Shown here in pieces: positions 51,511 through 60,189 of a DNA stretch of 64,000 nucleotides. The notes below the pieces were generated by a model. The model saw only the letters and a program-made list of their open reading frames with translations. It did no database searches and was not told the DNA's origin. Every line of letters starts with the position of its first letter. Within the stretch, counting starts at the first letter, position 1. The translations under genes and the position numbers were made by a program. The stretch covers positions 2,480,001-2,544,000 of the forward strand of contig CAXXDH010000003.1 of assembly GCA_963677785.2 (NCBI GenBank), given 5' to 3'. The DNA is from G963665495 sp963677785 (GTDB taxonomy: Bacteria > Desulfobacterota > Desulfovibrionia > Desulfovibrionales > Desulfovibrionaceae).

Positions 51511-53228
51511 TGCGCGGGTATCAGCTGGTTGCCTTGTATCAGGAGATCGCCGCATTGGAACAGCGTTTTCAGGAATTTCTGGCTGGTGATTCTGTCTGCA
51601 AAACCGATGGCGATACCGGCCTGCCGCAGCCTGGTTCTCCCTGGTACGCGACTTTTCTGGCGGATTACGCGCGTGTGGCGCGGCAAGCGCGTACGCAACT
51701 GCAGACCTGCAACCTGCTCGAACGGTACATCGAACCGCCTTCCAGCGAGTGGACGCCTCTGCGGCGTTATTTTCGAGAAATCATGATGGAAGCCAAAGAC
51801 CGGGCCATTGGGCAGAGCGCTCTGCTCGAACGCATGCTCCGGCGGCTGCTGGAAGCGGGCGAGGCCTGCATGGAAGGCGGTCGTCCGGAAGAGGCGCTCG
51901 AACTGTATCGCTTCGGGCTCAGGCTCTCGCCGGAAGCGTCCTTGCTGCGCTTTGGCGAATGCCGGGCTTTGAGCTGCCTCGGGCAGGAGATTGAGGCTGA
52001 GGAGGCCTTGGGCCGGGCTCTGGAGGGCTGCCCTGTGGCCAGTGTGCCGGGCGACGAGGAACAGGCCGTGCTGCGGCTCTGGATGCGGCGCGCGCTTCTG
52101 GCCGTGGGCAATCACCTGTATTGCAACGGGGATCGGACCGGGGCCTGTCTGGCCTATGAGGCCGTCCTGAAGAGCGATCCCACCTATGAAGCAGCGCATA
52201 CGCGCCTGGAAGCCATGGCCGCGGAACTGGAGACAGGAACAGGCGCAACCGGTGAACCGCCCGAACTGGAGACGCTGCCTGCAGCGGATACGCGATTGAT
52301 CGCACGGTTTGCGGAGCGTAATTTCTGGTTGCCATTGCGTACGGAACACTGCGTTGGGGAAAAAGGCCCGCAGGCGGCCGGACAGATGCGGGCGCTCAGC
52401 GCGCGCTACCGCGTCAGCCGCCGGAGCGTGCAGCCCGAGATCGAATTGCATTCTCCCCGAATCATGCATCCGGACGGCGCGGACGGCGTGTATGTTTGCG
52501 ACTGTTATTATGCGGAGATCCCCAACCGTCTGCTGCGGGTGGATCTGCGGACAGGCGCGACCCGGCTGTTGTCCGAGCAGCGGTTTTATACGGGCCTCTG
52601 GCTGGAGCGCGAGTCCGGATTGCTGTATGGTTCGCTGGCCGCTTTGGGCAGGGAGCGGGCCTGCAAACTGGACTGCATGGACGCCAATGGCAGGCTGCTG
52701 CGCAGCGTGGCCATTGATACGCCCGCCTATGGTGCGGTGGGCGGACCGTTCCGGATGACGGCGGACGGCCTGGGCGGTCTGTTGCTGCTGGATACGCGGA
52801 AACAACGGCTGTTGCGGTATGCGCTCAGCGACTTCAGCGACTTTCAGGAGCTGGACCTGGGCGGCTGGTCCGTGACGCCGGATCTGGTCGCGGCCCCGGA
52901 CGCGGACCGGATCTATCTTGTCTGCCCCGGACAAAACACGCTGCTGGAACTGCCGCTGCGTTTCGGCCCCGGCGACCGGCCACAGCCCGTACGCGGTCCG
53001 CAGCTGCACCAGCCCTACCGGATCGCCGCGGACCAGAACGCGAAGCTGTTGTACGTGGTCTGCTCCGAGGAACTGGTGGTTCTGGAAGATTCCTTCCGTA
53101 TCCGCTACCGCTACCCCCTTCCGCCGGAACCCGTACGCGATATCTGCCTGCTCCCCGGCGGCACGCGCACCTCCCTGGCGTTGATTCAGGAAATGCGTGG
53201 CATTTCCCTGCTCGATCCGGGCGTTTGA
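51507..53228 (+). CDS. TPR and beta-propeller (NHL-like) protein
   Basis: About 573 residues from ATG 51507 or 51510 (sequence ATGATG, with AAAGGAG upstream), overlapping the previous stop codon. Residues 1-280 are helical with TPR-like units (EAGEACMEGGRPEEALELYRFGLRL; ACLAYEAVLKSDPTYEAAHTRLE). Residues 330-570 repeat a YVCDCYYAEIPNRLLRVDL, GLLLLDTRKQRLLRYAL and LLYVVCSEELVVLED pattern, a propeller of the NHL/6-bladed kind. There is no signal peptide. It ends the glycan locus; a scaffolding role is plausible. A 655-residue open frame on the opposite strand is a codon-bias shadow. Confidence 0.7.
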   Translation: MMRGYQLVALYQEIAALEQRFQEFLAGDSVCKTDGDTGLPQPGSPWYATFLADYARVARQARTQLQTCNLLERYIEPPSSEWTPLRRYFREIMMEAKDRAIGQSALLERMLRRLLEAGEACMEGGRPEEALELYRFGLRLSPEASLLRFGECRALSCLGQEIEAEEALGRALEGCPVASVPGDEEQAVLRLWMRRALLAVGNHLYCNGDRTGACLAYEAVLKSDPTYEAAHTRLEAMAAELETGTGATGEPPELETLPAADTRLIARFAERNFWLPLRTEHCVGEKGPQAAGQMRALSARYRVSRRSVQPEIELHSPRIMHPDGADGVYVCDCYYAEIPNRLLRVDLRTGATRLLSEQRFYTGLWLERESGLLYGSLAALGRERACKLDCMDANGRLLRSVAIDTPAYGAVGGPFRMTADGLGGLLLLDTRKQRLLRYALSDFSDFQELDLGGWSVTPDLVAAPDADRIYLVCPGQNTLLELPLRFGPGDRPQPVRGPQLHQPYRIAADQNAKLLYVVCSEELVVLEDSFRIRYRYPLPPEPVRDICLLPGGTRTSLALIQEMRGISLLDPGV

Positions 53229-53286
53229 TACGTCGTTTTCTTCCGAAATTCTTGTTGGACATAGTGTGCTCCTTTGTAAAGCACGG

Positions 53287-53323
53287 TTGACAGTTTGGAA
53301 AAATAGGTAGACTAGTCTACCTA
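53287..53323 (+). promoter_or_regulatory. Promoter and palindromic operator of the TetR regulator at 53345
   Basis: A perfect 20-base palindrome TAGGTAGACTAGTCTACCTA (53304-53323) begins 11 bases after a perfect TTGACA (53287-53292) and would cover the -10 region. It lies about 20 bases before the regulator start, the usual place for autorepression by a TetR dimer. Confidence 0.75.
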
Positions 53324-53344
53324 ATATACGCAATGGAGAACATC

Positions 53345-53932
53345 ATGCCCGCGAAAAAGCAATCCGCCCGGGAGCGTTTACTGGCTGCTGCCGGGAGCCT
53401 GTTCTACAGCAGGGGGATCGGTGCGACCGGCATAGACGCCATAACGGCGGAAGCCGGTGTGGCCAAAATGAGTCTGTACAACAATTTTTCGTCCAAAGCC
53501 GAACTGGTGCAGACCTACATTGACGCGCGGCATGCCGAGTGGATGGATTTGTACCGCAAGCGTCTTGAACAGGCCGCCACGCCGCAGGAACGGGTGCTGG
53601 CAGTGTTTGACGCCTATGCCGACCACGCGGATTTTTTCTGTGGACGCGGATTCAGTGGATTCAGGGGCTGCGGCATGCTCAATGCCGCGGCCGAACTTCC
53701 TGCCGCCGACGCCGGACGTGTTGCGGTGAAAAGGCATAAAGACGAGGTTGCCCTGTTGGTGCAGACGCATCTCCTGGAGTGCGAGGGAATGACCGGGGAA
53801 AAGGCGGCGGCTTTGACGGAGCATTTGTCTTTTCTTCTGGAAGGGGCCATGGCGCTGGCAGGTCTCGACGGCAACAGCGGCAAACTGTGCCGCGCGAAAA
53901 AAATCGCAGCGGTTATGCTGCTGGCGCTGTAA
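53345..53932 (+). CDS. TetR/AcrR family transcriptional regulator
   Basis: About 195 residues from MPAKKQSARERLLAAA; GGAG lies six bases before this ATG, inside a possible upstream start at 53333. The helix-turn-helix is clear: IGATGIDAITAEAGVAKMSLYNNFSSKAELV (about residues 24-54). The C-terminal ligand domain has no close match that I recognise. A palindromic operator in its own promoter suggests autorepression. The EamA exporter gene 62 bases downstream is its likely target, so the inducer may be the exporter's substrate. Confidence 0.9.
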   Translation: MPAKKQSARERLLAAAGSLFYSRGIGATGIDAITAEAGVAKMSLYNNFSSKAELVQTYIDARHAEWMDLYRKRLEQAATPQERVLAVFDAYADHADFFCGRGFSGFRGCGMLNAAAELPAADAGRVAVKRHKDEVALLVQTHLLECEGMTGEKAAALTEHLSFLLEGAMALAGLDGNSGKLCRAKKIAAVMLLAL

Positions 53933-53994
53933 CTGGCGTTGTAACTGGGGCTGCAGTTTCACGGGCTGCGCTTTCGTCTCGCAAAGGAAACAGC

Positions 53995-54915
53995 ATGGAC
54001 GAGCGAAAAGCAATGGGCATGGCAGGGCTGACGTCGCTGACCTGGGGGCTGACCGGCGTTTTCGTGCGGCTGTTGCCGCCCATACCGCCTTTGACAATCA
54101 CGGCCGGACGGCTGGCCATCGCCCTGGCTACGGCCTTGCCTCTGTTGTTCGTGTTTCGCGATACGCGCGGCGTTTTCAAGAGCGCGTTGGTCCGCGCATC
54201 CAGTTATGTGCTCGCGTTGCTGCTTGCCGGATATTATCTGCTGGCCACGGCGGCGTTTCAATTGGCAACTGTGGCGGAGGTGGCGCTGTTTTTGAGCACG
54301 CCGCCGCTGTTTGTACTGGCGTTCCGCAGACTCCGGGGCGAGCCGTCCTCAAGGGCCGAACTCTCCGGGGCACTGTTGGCGGTGGGCGGCATAGCCGTTA
54401 TTCTTTCGCCTCGATTATCTTTGGCCGCCGGCGTATCGTTGGGGCATCTCCTGGGAGACTGCCTGGCGATCTGCGCGGCCGCCCTGGCGGCCGGATACGC
54501 ATTTTCCTTCCGCATGCTTGCCGAAAAGGGCCGCGCGCCGGATAGCGGCGGTGTGTCCGTGTTGACTTTCGCGCTTGGCAGCGCAGTCCTGGGGACTGTC
54601 GCCATGCTGTTGCCCGTACCATCGGGCCTGTCCGGTTTGGGCAGCAGGGAGCTGCTGCTATTTTTGTGTCTGGGGTTGGTTTCCACGGCCGTGCCCAGCC
54701 TGGGATTCGCTGTGGCTTCAAAAAGGCTGCCTGCCCTGGTTACCTCTACGATCTCCTTGTTTATTCCTCTTTTTTCCGGAGTGTTCGCGTTTTGGAATCT
54801 CGGCGAAGGCCTTTCCGTGAGCTTTCTGCTAGGTTCTGTGCTTGTTTTGCTGGGCGTCGCGTTGATCATAGGCATAGGGCGCGTTCGGCAAAAAGAACAC
54901 GGACGGCATCCATAG
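53995..54915 (+). CDS. EamA/DMT-superfamily transporter
   Basis: A 306-residue inner-membrane protein from the ATG behind AAAGGAAA. About ten hydrophobic helices form two EamA repeats; the first opens with GLTSLTWGLTGVFVRLLPP and the second with LLGDCLAICAAALAAGYAFSFRML. Typical segments are PPLTITAGRLAIALAT and ALVTSTISLFIPLFSGVFAFWNLGEGLS. Such proteins export or import small metabolites or drugs. It follows a TetR regulator and would form an operon with it. Convergent with the next gene, 21 bases apart. Confidence 0.88.
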   Translation: MDERKAMGMAGLTSLTWGLTGVFVRLLPPIPPLTITAGRLAIALATALPLLFVFRDTRGVFKSALVRASSYVLALLLAGYYLLATAAFQLATVAEVALFLSTPPLFVLAFRRLRGEPSSRAELSGALLAVGGIAVILSPRLSLAAGVSLGHLLGDCLAICAAALAAGYAFSFRMLAEKGRAPDSGGVSVLTFALGSAVLGTVAMLLPVPSGLSGLGSRELLLFLCLGLVSTAVPSLGFAVASKRLPALVTSTISLFIPLFSGVFAFWNLGEGLSVSFLLGSVLVLLGVALIIGIGRVRQKEHGRHP

Positions 54916-54936
54916 GTTCGAACTCACTGCAAATGG

Positions 54937-57213
54937 TCACGGACAATGGGTTCCCAGCGTTCTCACGTCCGCCTTCTGCCTTTTTCCAGCCAGAAACACC
55001 CCGGCCAGGGATGCGGCGCAAAGCAGCGTCCAGGCGAACATGACGGGAAGTAGTCCGTAGAGCGGCAGCAAAAGCAGCGAGACCAGCAGCGAGCCCGCGG
55101 ATGCTCCGGCCAGGTCCAGGGCGTAGAGCTTGCCGCCCAATCGGCTTTGGTGCTGGCCGCTTTCCGAGAGCAAGCGCGAGGCCAGGCCGAAGTGCAGGCC
55201 GCCGAGTACGCCGCCGCCCAGGGCCATAGCAATGCAGACGGCCAGCAGCGTTTGGGAGGGCAGGGGCGTTTCCAACCCGTGCAGCAGGCTGAAAAAGGGG
55301 CCGAATACGGCCAGCAGCAGGCAGAGGGCAGCTTGCGTGCAAAGCAGGGCGCGCAAGACGGGACGTTGCCGCGGCGTCAGCCAGGCTCCCAGGGCCAGGC
55401 CCGCCATGGACGCGGCCACCAGCAGCGTCAGGCGGCTGAACAGGCTCCCGGCCAGAATCTGAAACACCAGCAACAACAAGAGTTGATAACTCATCAGGCA
55501 CGCGCCCGTGACTGCCACGGCGGTTCCGGTGGCCAGGGGCAGCGGCTGTGTTTTGCAGCCCAGGGGCGCCAGGAAAAGGAGTAGCCCTGCGGCTGCCACA
55601 ACTCCCCACAACGTGGTTGTACCGGTCTTGGAAAGCGTATTGAGCAGGGAATAAAGAGGTTCGTTCAGCTGCCGGGCCCAGGACAGCAGGCTGTCCAGAT
55701 AGCAGGCCGGGTGAAAATCCCGGTTCAGCACAGGGGCGGGTGTTTCCGCGAAAAGGCTTTGAAGATAGACCTGCTTGAACGGATTGAACATTTCGCGAAC
55801 GTTGGGCGCGCGGAAAAAACGGGAGGTATTGCCGCGTTGCTGCATACGCTGCAGCAGGGTGGCCGTGTTGACGGCGGCGTAGCTGGTGTCCTGGGAGGCC
55901 ACGAAGCGGATCTGGTCGCCAGGCAGGGCCAGGACCATGGGAAACACGGCCCGAAGCGTGGCATGGAGATTGCTTAGGAGCCGCGCCTGCGCCGGTCCTA
56001 CGGCTTCTGGCGCACCGGGCGCGCTACAGGAGAAAAGCCCGCCTGGAGCGAGTTTTCGGGCGGTTGCCTGAAAAAAATCCCGTGTATAAAAGCGGTTCCT
56101 GGCCGCGTTCACGGGTTCGCCCATTTGCAGGAGAATAATGTCGTAGCGCGGACCTGGCGAGCGAGTGGTCACGCCGGGATCGGCAATCAGCAGATCCGCG
56201 GACGTGGCTACCGCATCTTTCCGGTCGGGCATGAGTTCGCGGAGCAGGTCGGGAATGCCCTGGTCCTGCATCACCAGGCGTACGGTATTGATCAGCGGAT
56301 GCTTGCGCACCTGTGCCGGAAGTTCCAGCGGGTTCCCACCGAGCAGCAACACGGATTGAGGATGCGGATGCAGCAGCAGAACCGGCTCCACGGCGTATTC
56401 CGTGCTGAGCGGATCCGGAATGGAGAACAGCCAGCCGCCATCGGAAAAAAGCGAAAACTGATCATTCTGCCTGCATACGGCCAAGTTCTGGTAAGGCGTA
56501 TCTCGTCCGTCCACGTAACTTTGCCCCCATTGCCAGATGCGGCTCCGGTATTCGAGGTACGTATTTCCCGCAGGAATCAGGAAAAGGAGGGCAAGCAGTA
56601 CGGTAAGAACGGGGCAGAGCCATTGTCTGGGCGGTCGCAGCAGCAGGCAGACTATGGCGAGGAGCAAGAAGGAGACTCCCAGTACGGCTGCGAGTGTGGA
56701 AAACAGGGGAAGGAGCAGAAAAAACAAGATCAATCCAGCCAAGCCTGATCCAAGGGCCTCGGCCAGGTAGACCCGAAGCGGGCGTGCTGGCGCACTTCTG
56801 CCCCAGCAGACCGCGAACAGAGCCCCCGAGCAGAGACAGAACAGCGCAGGAACGAGCGCGCAGAGGGCCAGCATCAGTCCGAGCCCGGGCAGTTCGCCCA
56901 GGGGAATGCCCCAGAGCGGTCGCGATCCTCGCAGCAGCAGCAAGGTTCCGGGCAGCAACAGGGCGATACACAGCAGCAATAGTCCGGGAGAGAGTTTTTG
57001 AGAATGGTCTGCGGCCAGACGGCTGCCCAGGGCGGTCCAGAGGAGCCAGGACGCCAGGAACAGTCCTGCGGCCAGTTCGTACCCGGAAAAAAGCGCCAGC
57101 AACTCCCGTAAAAAGATCATTTGGGCAAAGGCCGAGGCAAATCCGGCACTGGCAGCAGCGGTCAGTGCCTTTGTGTTATCGCCTATAGAGGAGTATGTAT
57201 TTGACTCGTCCAT
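54937..57213 (-). CDS. Membrane-embedded spermidine-synthase-like protein
   Basis: About 758 residues from MDESNTYSSIGD; the frame opens 66 bases earlier. A first block of about seven membrane helices (residues 10-220) precedes a soluble region (about 230-490) that resembles polyamine aminopropyltransferases: YQNLAVCRQNDQFSLFSDGGWLFS, VLLLGGNPLEL, YDIILLQMGEPVNAARNRFYTRDFFQ. A second block of about seven helices ends the protein. The motif that binds decarboxylated SAM (usually GGGDG) reads LGGNPLE, so catalysis is doubtful. Fused spermidine synthases of this kind occur in many bacteria, with unknown function. Its divergent partner on the plus strand begins only at 58062. Confidence 0.75.
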   Translation of the reverse strand: MDESNTYSSIGDNTKALTAAASAGFASAFAQMIFLRELLALFSGYELAAGLFLASWLLWTALGSRLAADHSQKLSPGLLLLCIALLLPGTLLLLRGSRPLWGIPLGELPGLGLMLALCALVPALFCLCSGALFAVCWGRSAPARPLRVYLAEALGSGLAGLILFFLLLPLFSTLAAVLGVSFLLLAIVCLLLRPPRQWLCPVLTVLLALLFLIPAGNTYLEYRSRIWQWGQSYVDGRDTPYQNLAVCRQNDQFSLFSDGGWLFSIPDPLSTEYAVEPVLLLHPHPQSVLLLGGNPLELPAQVRKHPLINTVRLVMQDQGIPDLLRELMPDRKDAVATSADLLIADPGVTTRSPGPRYDIILLQMGEPVNAARNRFYTRDFFQATARKLAPGGLFSCSAPGAPEAVGPAQARLLSNLHATLRAVFPMVLALPGDQIRFVASQDTSYAAVNTATLLQRMQQRGNTSRFFRAPNVREMFNPFKQVYLQSLFAETPAPVLNRDFHPACYLDSLLSWARQLNEPLYSLLNTLSKTGTTTLWGVVAAAGLLLFLAPLGCKTQPLPLATGTAVAVTGACLMSYQLLLLLVFQILAGSLFSRLTLLVAASMAGLALGAWLTPRQRPVLRALLCTQAALCLLLAVFGPFFSLLHGLETPLPSQTLLAVCIAMALGGGVLGGLHFGLASRLLSESGQHQSRLGGKLYALDLAGASAGSLLVSLLLLPLYGLLPVMFAWTLLCAASLAGVFLAGKRQKADVRTLGTHCP

Positions 57214-58061
57214 GACATCTGCATTGCAGAAGACCGGGCGGACGTCAATCTCGATTGCGTGCGGCAGACTTTGAGCCAATTGTGTGTAATAAATGAAATA
57301 ATATATATATTTGTATTATAAGAAATATATAAGCGTATTTTGTGCGCTCGTGTCAGGAGAAAAAAGCCGGAGTTTTCCCTGACCCTCTGAGCCAGTTCTG
57401 ATGCAATTTGGGGAAAATTCTTCAGTAAAGACATTGGGTATTGAAGATAGTGAAAACAATACATAGAGAGAGCTGGTTCATAAATCAAAAAAAGTTCTCA
57501 GCACATTTGACAAGTTGTTTTGTAGCCTCTATTGATATGTTGCATGGGATCTGTTCTTGCTATTTTAAGTTGCGGTGTCTGATAAAAAAGACAAAGAGCA
57601 GCTTAATATTTCTTTATTGCATCATATTTATAAGAAAAAAAAAGGCGTGAGGGAAAGTTTACGTTACGTACTTCCCCCTTATTTTTTTGCGCTTGAAATG
57701 AAACCGGATAGTACCGTTTTTATTAGTTGTTTTTAATTCGTTATAGTTTATTGACTCATTATCCTACCAAAAAAGGGAATTTGAAATGCGCAATTTTTCT
57801 TATACAACAGATGCATGGAACAGATATGTATACGGCTCGTGATGTCGGAGCTGTACCATTGCTTATAATTATAGGATTTTTTTGATATATCGATAGTAGA
57901 AAAATTTAAATACGTGTCATTTTTTGACTGTAAGTTTTTTGTAATAAATAAGAATTCAGTAGTAGAGAAGAGGGATAACTGCGAATCGCTTTTTTTTTAT
58001 TTACAAATGTTGTGCGAATGCCGTAGAGTTCTTACGTTAAGTAACTTCAAAGGAGTGGAAT
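57214..58061. other. Long AT-rich intergenic region
   Basis: About 850 bases, markedly AT-richer than the rest of the window, without a convincing gene. A terminator-like arm pair (GGGAA / TTCCC with TTTTTTT after it) lies near 57650-57690 on the plus strand. TTGACT near 57925 could be a -35 box of the MucR gene, but no good -10 box follows at the right distance. The base composition suggests foreign or regulatory sequence; I see no att site or transposase. Confidence 0.45.
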
Positions 58062-58454
58062 ATGGAAGAATACGTAAAAGAGGCATTGGAGATTGTGAAG
58101 GCACAGGCAAGTGTCCGGAACATGACCGAAGAAGAAATCACCTCAATGGTGAAAAAACTGGCAGATGGAATCAAAGGCATCAGCGAATGTCTGGATGAGA
58201 CCGAAGTCGTTCAGGTATCCCGGGCAGATGCACAAAAGGCCATCAAAGAAAAGTCCGTAATCTGTCTTGAGTGCGGCAAGGCGTTCAAAATTATAACCAA
58301 GAAACATCTTGCCACCCATGGGCTTACAGCTGATGAGTACCGGGAAAAGTACGGTTACAAGAAGAATCAGCCTCTGGTATGTAAGGCTTTGCAGCGTGAG
58401 CGCCGCAAGAAAATGAAAGACATGAAGCTTTGGGAAAAGCGCAAAAAGGCGTAA
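58062..58454 (+). CDS. MucR/Ros family zinc-finger transcriptional regulator
   Basis: A 130-residue protein behind GGAG. The MucR/Ros zinc finger is CLECGKAFKIITKKHLATHGL, with Cys68, Cys71, His82 and His86 (C-x2-C-x10-H-x3-H), then DEYREKYGYKKNQPLVC, the family's DNA-binding basic patch. Such proteins bind AT-rich DNA and act as global silencers, as in Rhizobium and Brucella; they are also common in Desulfovibrio. It sits next to an 850-base AT-rich region, which would be a natural binding site, possibly for autorepression. A strong stem-loop follows about 115 bases downstream. Confidence 0.92.
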   Translation: MEEYVKEALEIVKAQASVRNMTEEEITSMVKKLADGIKGISECLDETEVVQVSRADAQKAIKEKSVICLECGKAFKIITKKHLATHGLTADEYREKYGYKKNQPLVCKALQRERRKKMKDMKLWEKRKKA

Positions 58455-58569
58455 CACACTTGTTCGCATTTCAGGTAGATTTGATGTATAGAGTATATCG
58501 TTACAATAAAGCACGCTGATTACCCTGATCGTCCTGCTTATTGGAGACTTTCGGGCCTTGGAGCCCTGG

Positions 58570-58620
58570 CACACCCGCTTGTAGCACAGTTGCAAGCGGG
58601 TGTGATCTTTAGATCTTTTT
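58570..58620 (+). terminator. Stem-loop terminator after the MucR gene
   Basis: A perfect 12-bp stem, CACACCCGCTTG / CAAGCGGGTGTG (58570-58581, 58593-58604), followed by GATCTTTAGATC and a T-run. It lies between the MucR gene and the hydrolase gene. Confidence 0.7.
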
Positions 58621-58633
58621 TCCTTTGTATTGT

Positions 58634-59413
58634 ATGCCGGACTTCAGAACATACGGAAAACAACCCTACACGGTGGCTGTAATTCATGGCGGCCCCGGAG
58701 CGCGAGGTGCCATGGCGCCTGTGGCTTCCGTACTGGCTGCCAAAAGAGGTGTGATAGAACCCCTGCAGGCCAGTACGAGTATGGAGGGTCAAATTCGGGA
58801 ACTGTATCTTGTTTTGCAGCAAAATACGGTTGATCCTATAACAGTGATTGGTTCGTCATGGGGCGCCATGCTGGGGTTTCTGCTTGCCGCGCATCATCCA
58901 AAAATGGTCCGTAAGCTGATTCTTGTAGGGAGCGGTGTTTTTGACCAGCGGTATGCCCAGGCTATCACCACTACACGCCTGGAACGGTTGCTGCCCATTC
59001 AGCAGGAACAGGCCAAAGACCTGGCGAACCGTTTGGCTGATCCGCATGAAAGGGATAAAGACGCCTTGATGGAACAATACGCGACGCTTATGTCTCTGGC
59101 GGATACGTATGCGCCATTGCCGCAACAGGAAAAGGAAGAGTACCGCTTTCAGGTTTTCAACGGCGTATGGGAGGATGTTGCGCAATTCCGTTGTGATGGC
59201 GGCTTCTTGCGTCTGGCTCCCCGGATTAAGTGTCCTGTGGTTGCGATCCACGGCGCCTATGATTCGCATCCTGCCGAGGGTGTGAAAAAACCCCTGTCCG
59301 GGGTGTTGAAAGATTTTCGGTTTATCCTGTTGCAAAAATGCGGACACCAGCCCTGGCAGGAAAAGTACGCCCGAGAGCCGTTTTTTGCATTGCTGGACGA
59401 GTTGGTTTCCTGA
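58634..59413 (+). CDS. Alpha/beta hydrolase
   Basis: About 259 residues from the ATG of MPDFRTYGKQPYT; a TTG three codons upstream also lies in frame. The oxyanion-hole motif HGGPG is at about residue 18-22, and the nucleophile elbow is GSSWG (Ser near 76), as in proline iminopeptidase-type hydrolases. A catalytic Asp lies in AIHGAYDSHP and His in QKCGHQPWQEKY. The short lid is helical. The substrate is unknown. It has no clear Shine-Dalgarno. It lies upstream of the TetR gene at 59601 but no operon link is evident. Confidence 0.85.
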   Translation: MPDFRTYGKQPYTVAVIHGGPGARGAMAPVASVLAAKRGVIEPLQASTSMEGQIRELYLVLQQNTVDPITVIGSSWGAMLGFLLAAHHPKMVRKLILVGSGVFDQRYAQAITTTRLERLLPIQQEQAKDLANRLADPHERDKDALMEQYATLMSLADTYAPLPQQEKEEYRFQVFNGVWEDVAQFRCDGGFLRLAPRIKCPVVAIHGAYDSHPAEGVKKPLSGVLKDFRFILLQKCGHQPWQEKYAREPFFALLDELVS

Positions 59414-59571
59414 CCCGGAGCGCAATCGCTGCTTCATTTTTTCCCGAGAGTACACAGTGCCATTGTGTACTCTTCCCTAAAGTCTATGGACGGTTGAATT
59501 CGAAAGTAACCGGGCAGCAATGATTGAGAAATTTTTTTTTCTCTGGACAGCCTTTTGTAAAGGATATGAAC

Positions 59572-59590
59572 ATACCATACCGTATGGTAT
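59572..59590. promoter_or_regulatory. Palindromic operator of the TetR regulator at 59601
   Basis: ATACCATAC-C-GTATGGTAT, a perfect 19-base palindrome about a central C, ends 10 bases before the ATG of the regulator. Its place just downstream of weak promoter-like boxes (TGGACA 59544, TATGAA 59565) suits autorepression. Confidence 0.75.
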
Positions 59591-59600
59591 AGAGGTACTC

Positions 59601-60185
59601 ATGAACAACCATCCGCAACGACAAAAGACCAAAGACCAAATGCTGGACCGGGGGCTTGAAATCCTGGCCGAGCAGGGGGTGGAAGGGGTGACCATTGACG
59701 CCCTGTGCACCGGGCTGGGCGTGACCAAAGGGTCTTTTTACCACCACTTCAAAAATCGGGAGCATTTTCAGGCAACTCTACTGGAATTCTGGCTGGAAAA
59801 ACACACGGAACACAAAAAAGCTCTGGCGAAAGAAAAAGAGACGCCGGAAGAGCGGTATGCAAAGATTATAGAATTTGGCGGAGCTCTCCCCCACAAGCTG
59901 GAAAAAAATATTCGCGCCTGGGCCATGCACAATTCATTGGCTGCCGCATATCAAAGCAAAGTAGACAATACGCGCCTGGATTATTTGCAAGGGCTGCTGG
60001 AGGAGCTCATAGAGGACAAGAAACAGGCCAGAACGATTGCGACCATTGTACTTTCCACCATGATTGGCTTGCGGCACCTGTTTCCTCCGCAACGCGGGGA
60101 AGCCAGAAAGGAAATACTGGACAACCTCAACAAGCTGATCGGCCTTCCTCCAAGAGCTGATCCGCATCAGGCCAAAAGGGAATAG
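59601..60185 (+). CDS. TetR family transcriptional regulator
   Basis: About 194 residues from MNNHPQRQKTK, with GAGG five bases upstream; a longer in-frame extension would run through the operator. The helix-turn-helix reads VEGVTIDALCTGLGVTKGSFYHHFKNREHF (about residues 27-56), of the subgroup with SFYHHF. The C-terminal domain is helical with RLDYLQGLLEELIEDKKQA. Its ATG follows a perfect palindrome, and the flavin-binding-like gene starts 4 bases after its stop, so the two form an operon controlled by this repressor. Confidence 0.9.
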   Translation: MNNHPQRQKTKDQMLDRGLEILAEQGVEGVTIDALCTGLGVTKGSFYHHFKNREHFQATLLEFWLEKHTEHKKALAKEKETPEERYAKIIEFGGALPHKLEKNIRAWAMHNSLAAAYQSKVDNTRLDYLQGLLEELIEDKKQARTIATIVLSTMIGLRHLFPPQRGEARKEILDNLNKLIGLPPRADPHQAKRE

Positions 60186-60189
60186 CCAT

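Noticed and set aside
51366..53333. A 655-residue open frame on the minus strand opposite the TPR/propeller gene
   Set aside because: It is a shadow of biased codons in the plus-strand gene: no ribosome-binding site or family motif, while the plus-strand frame has TPR and propeller repeats and coupled translation.
57441..57650. A 69-residue frame in the AT-rich gap
   Set aside because: Composition is what random AT-rich DNA gives; no ribosome-binding site, no domain and a Lys/Ile/Cys-rich sequence.
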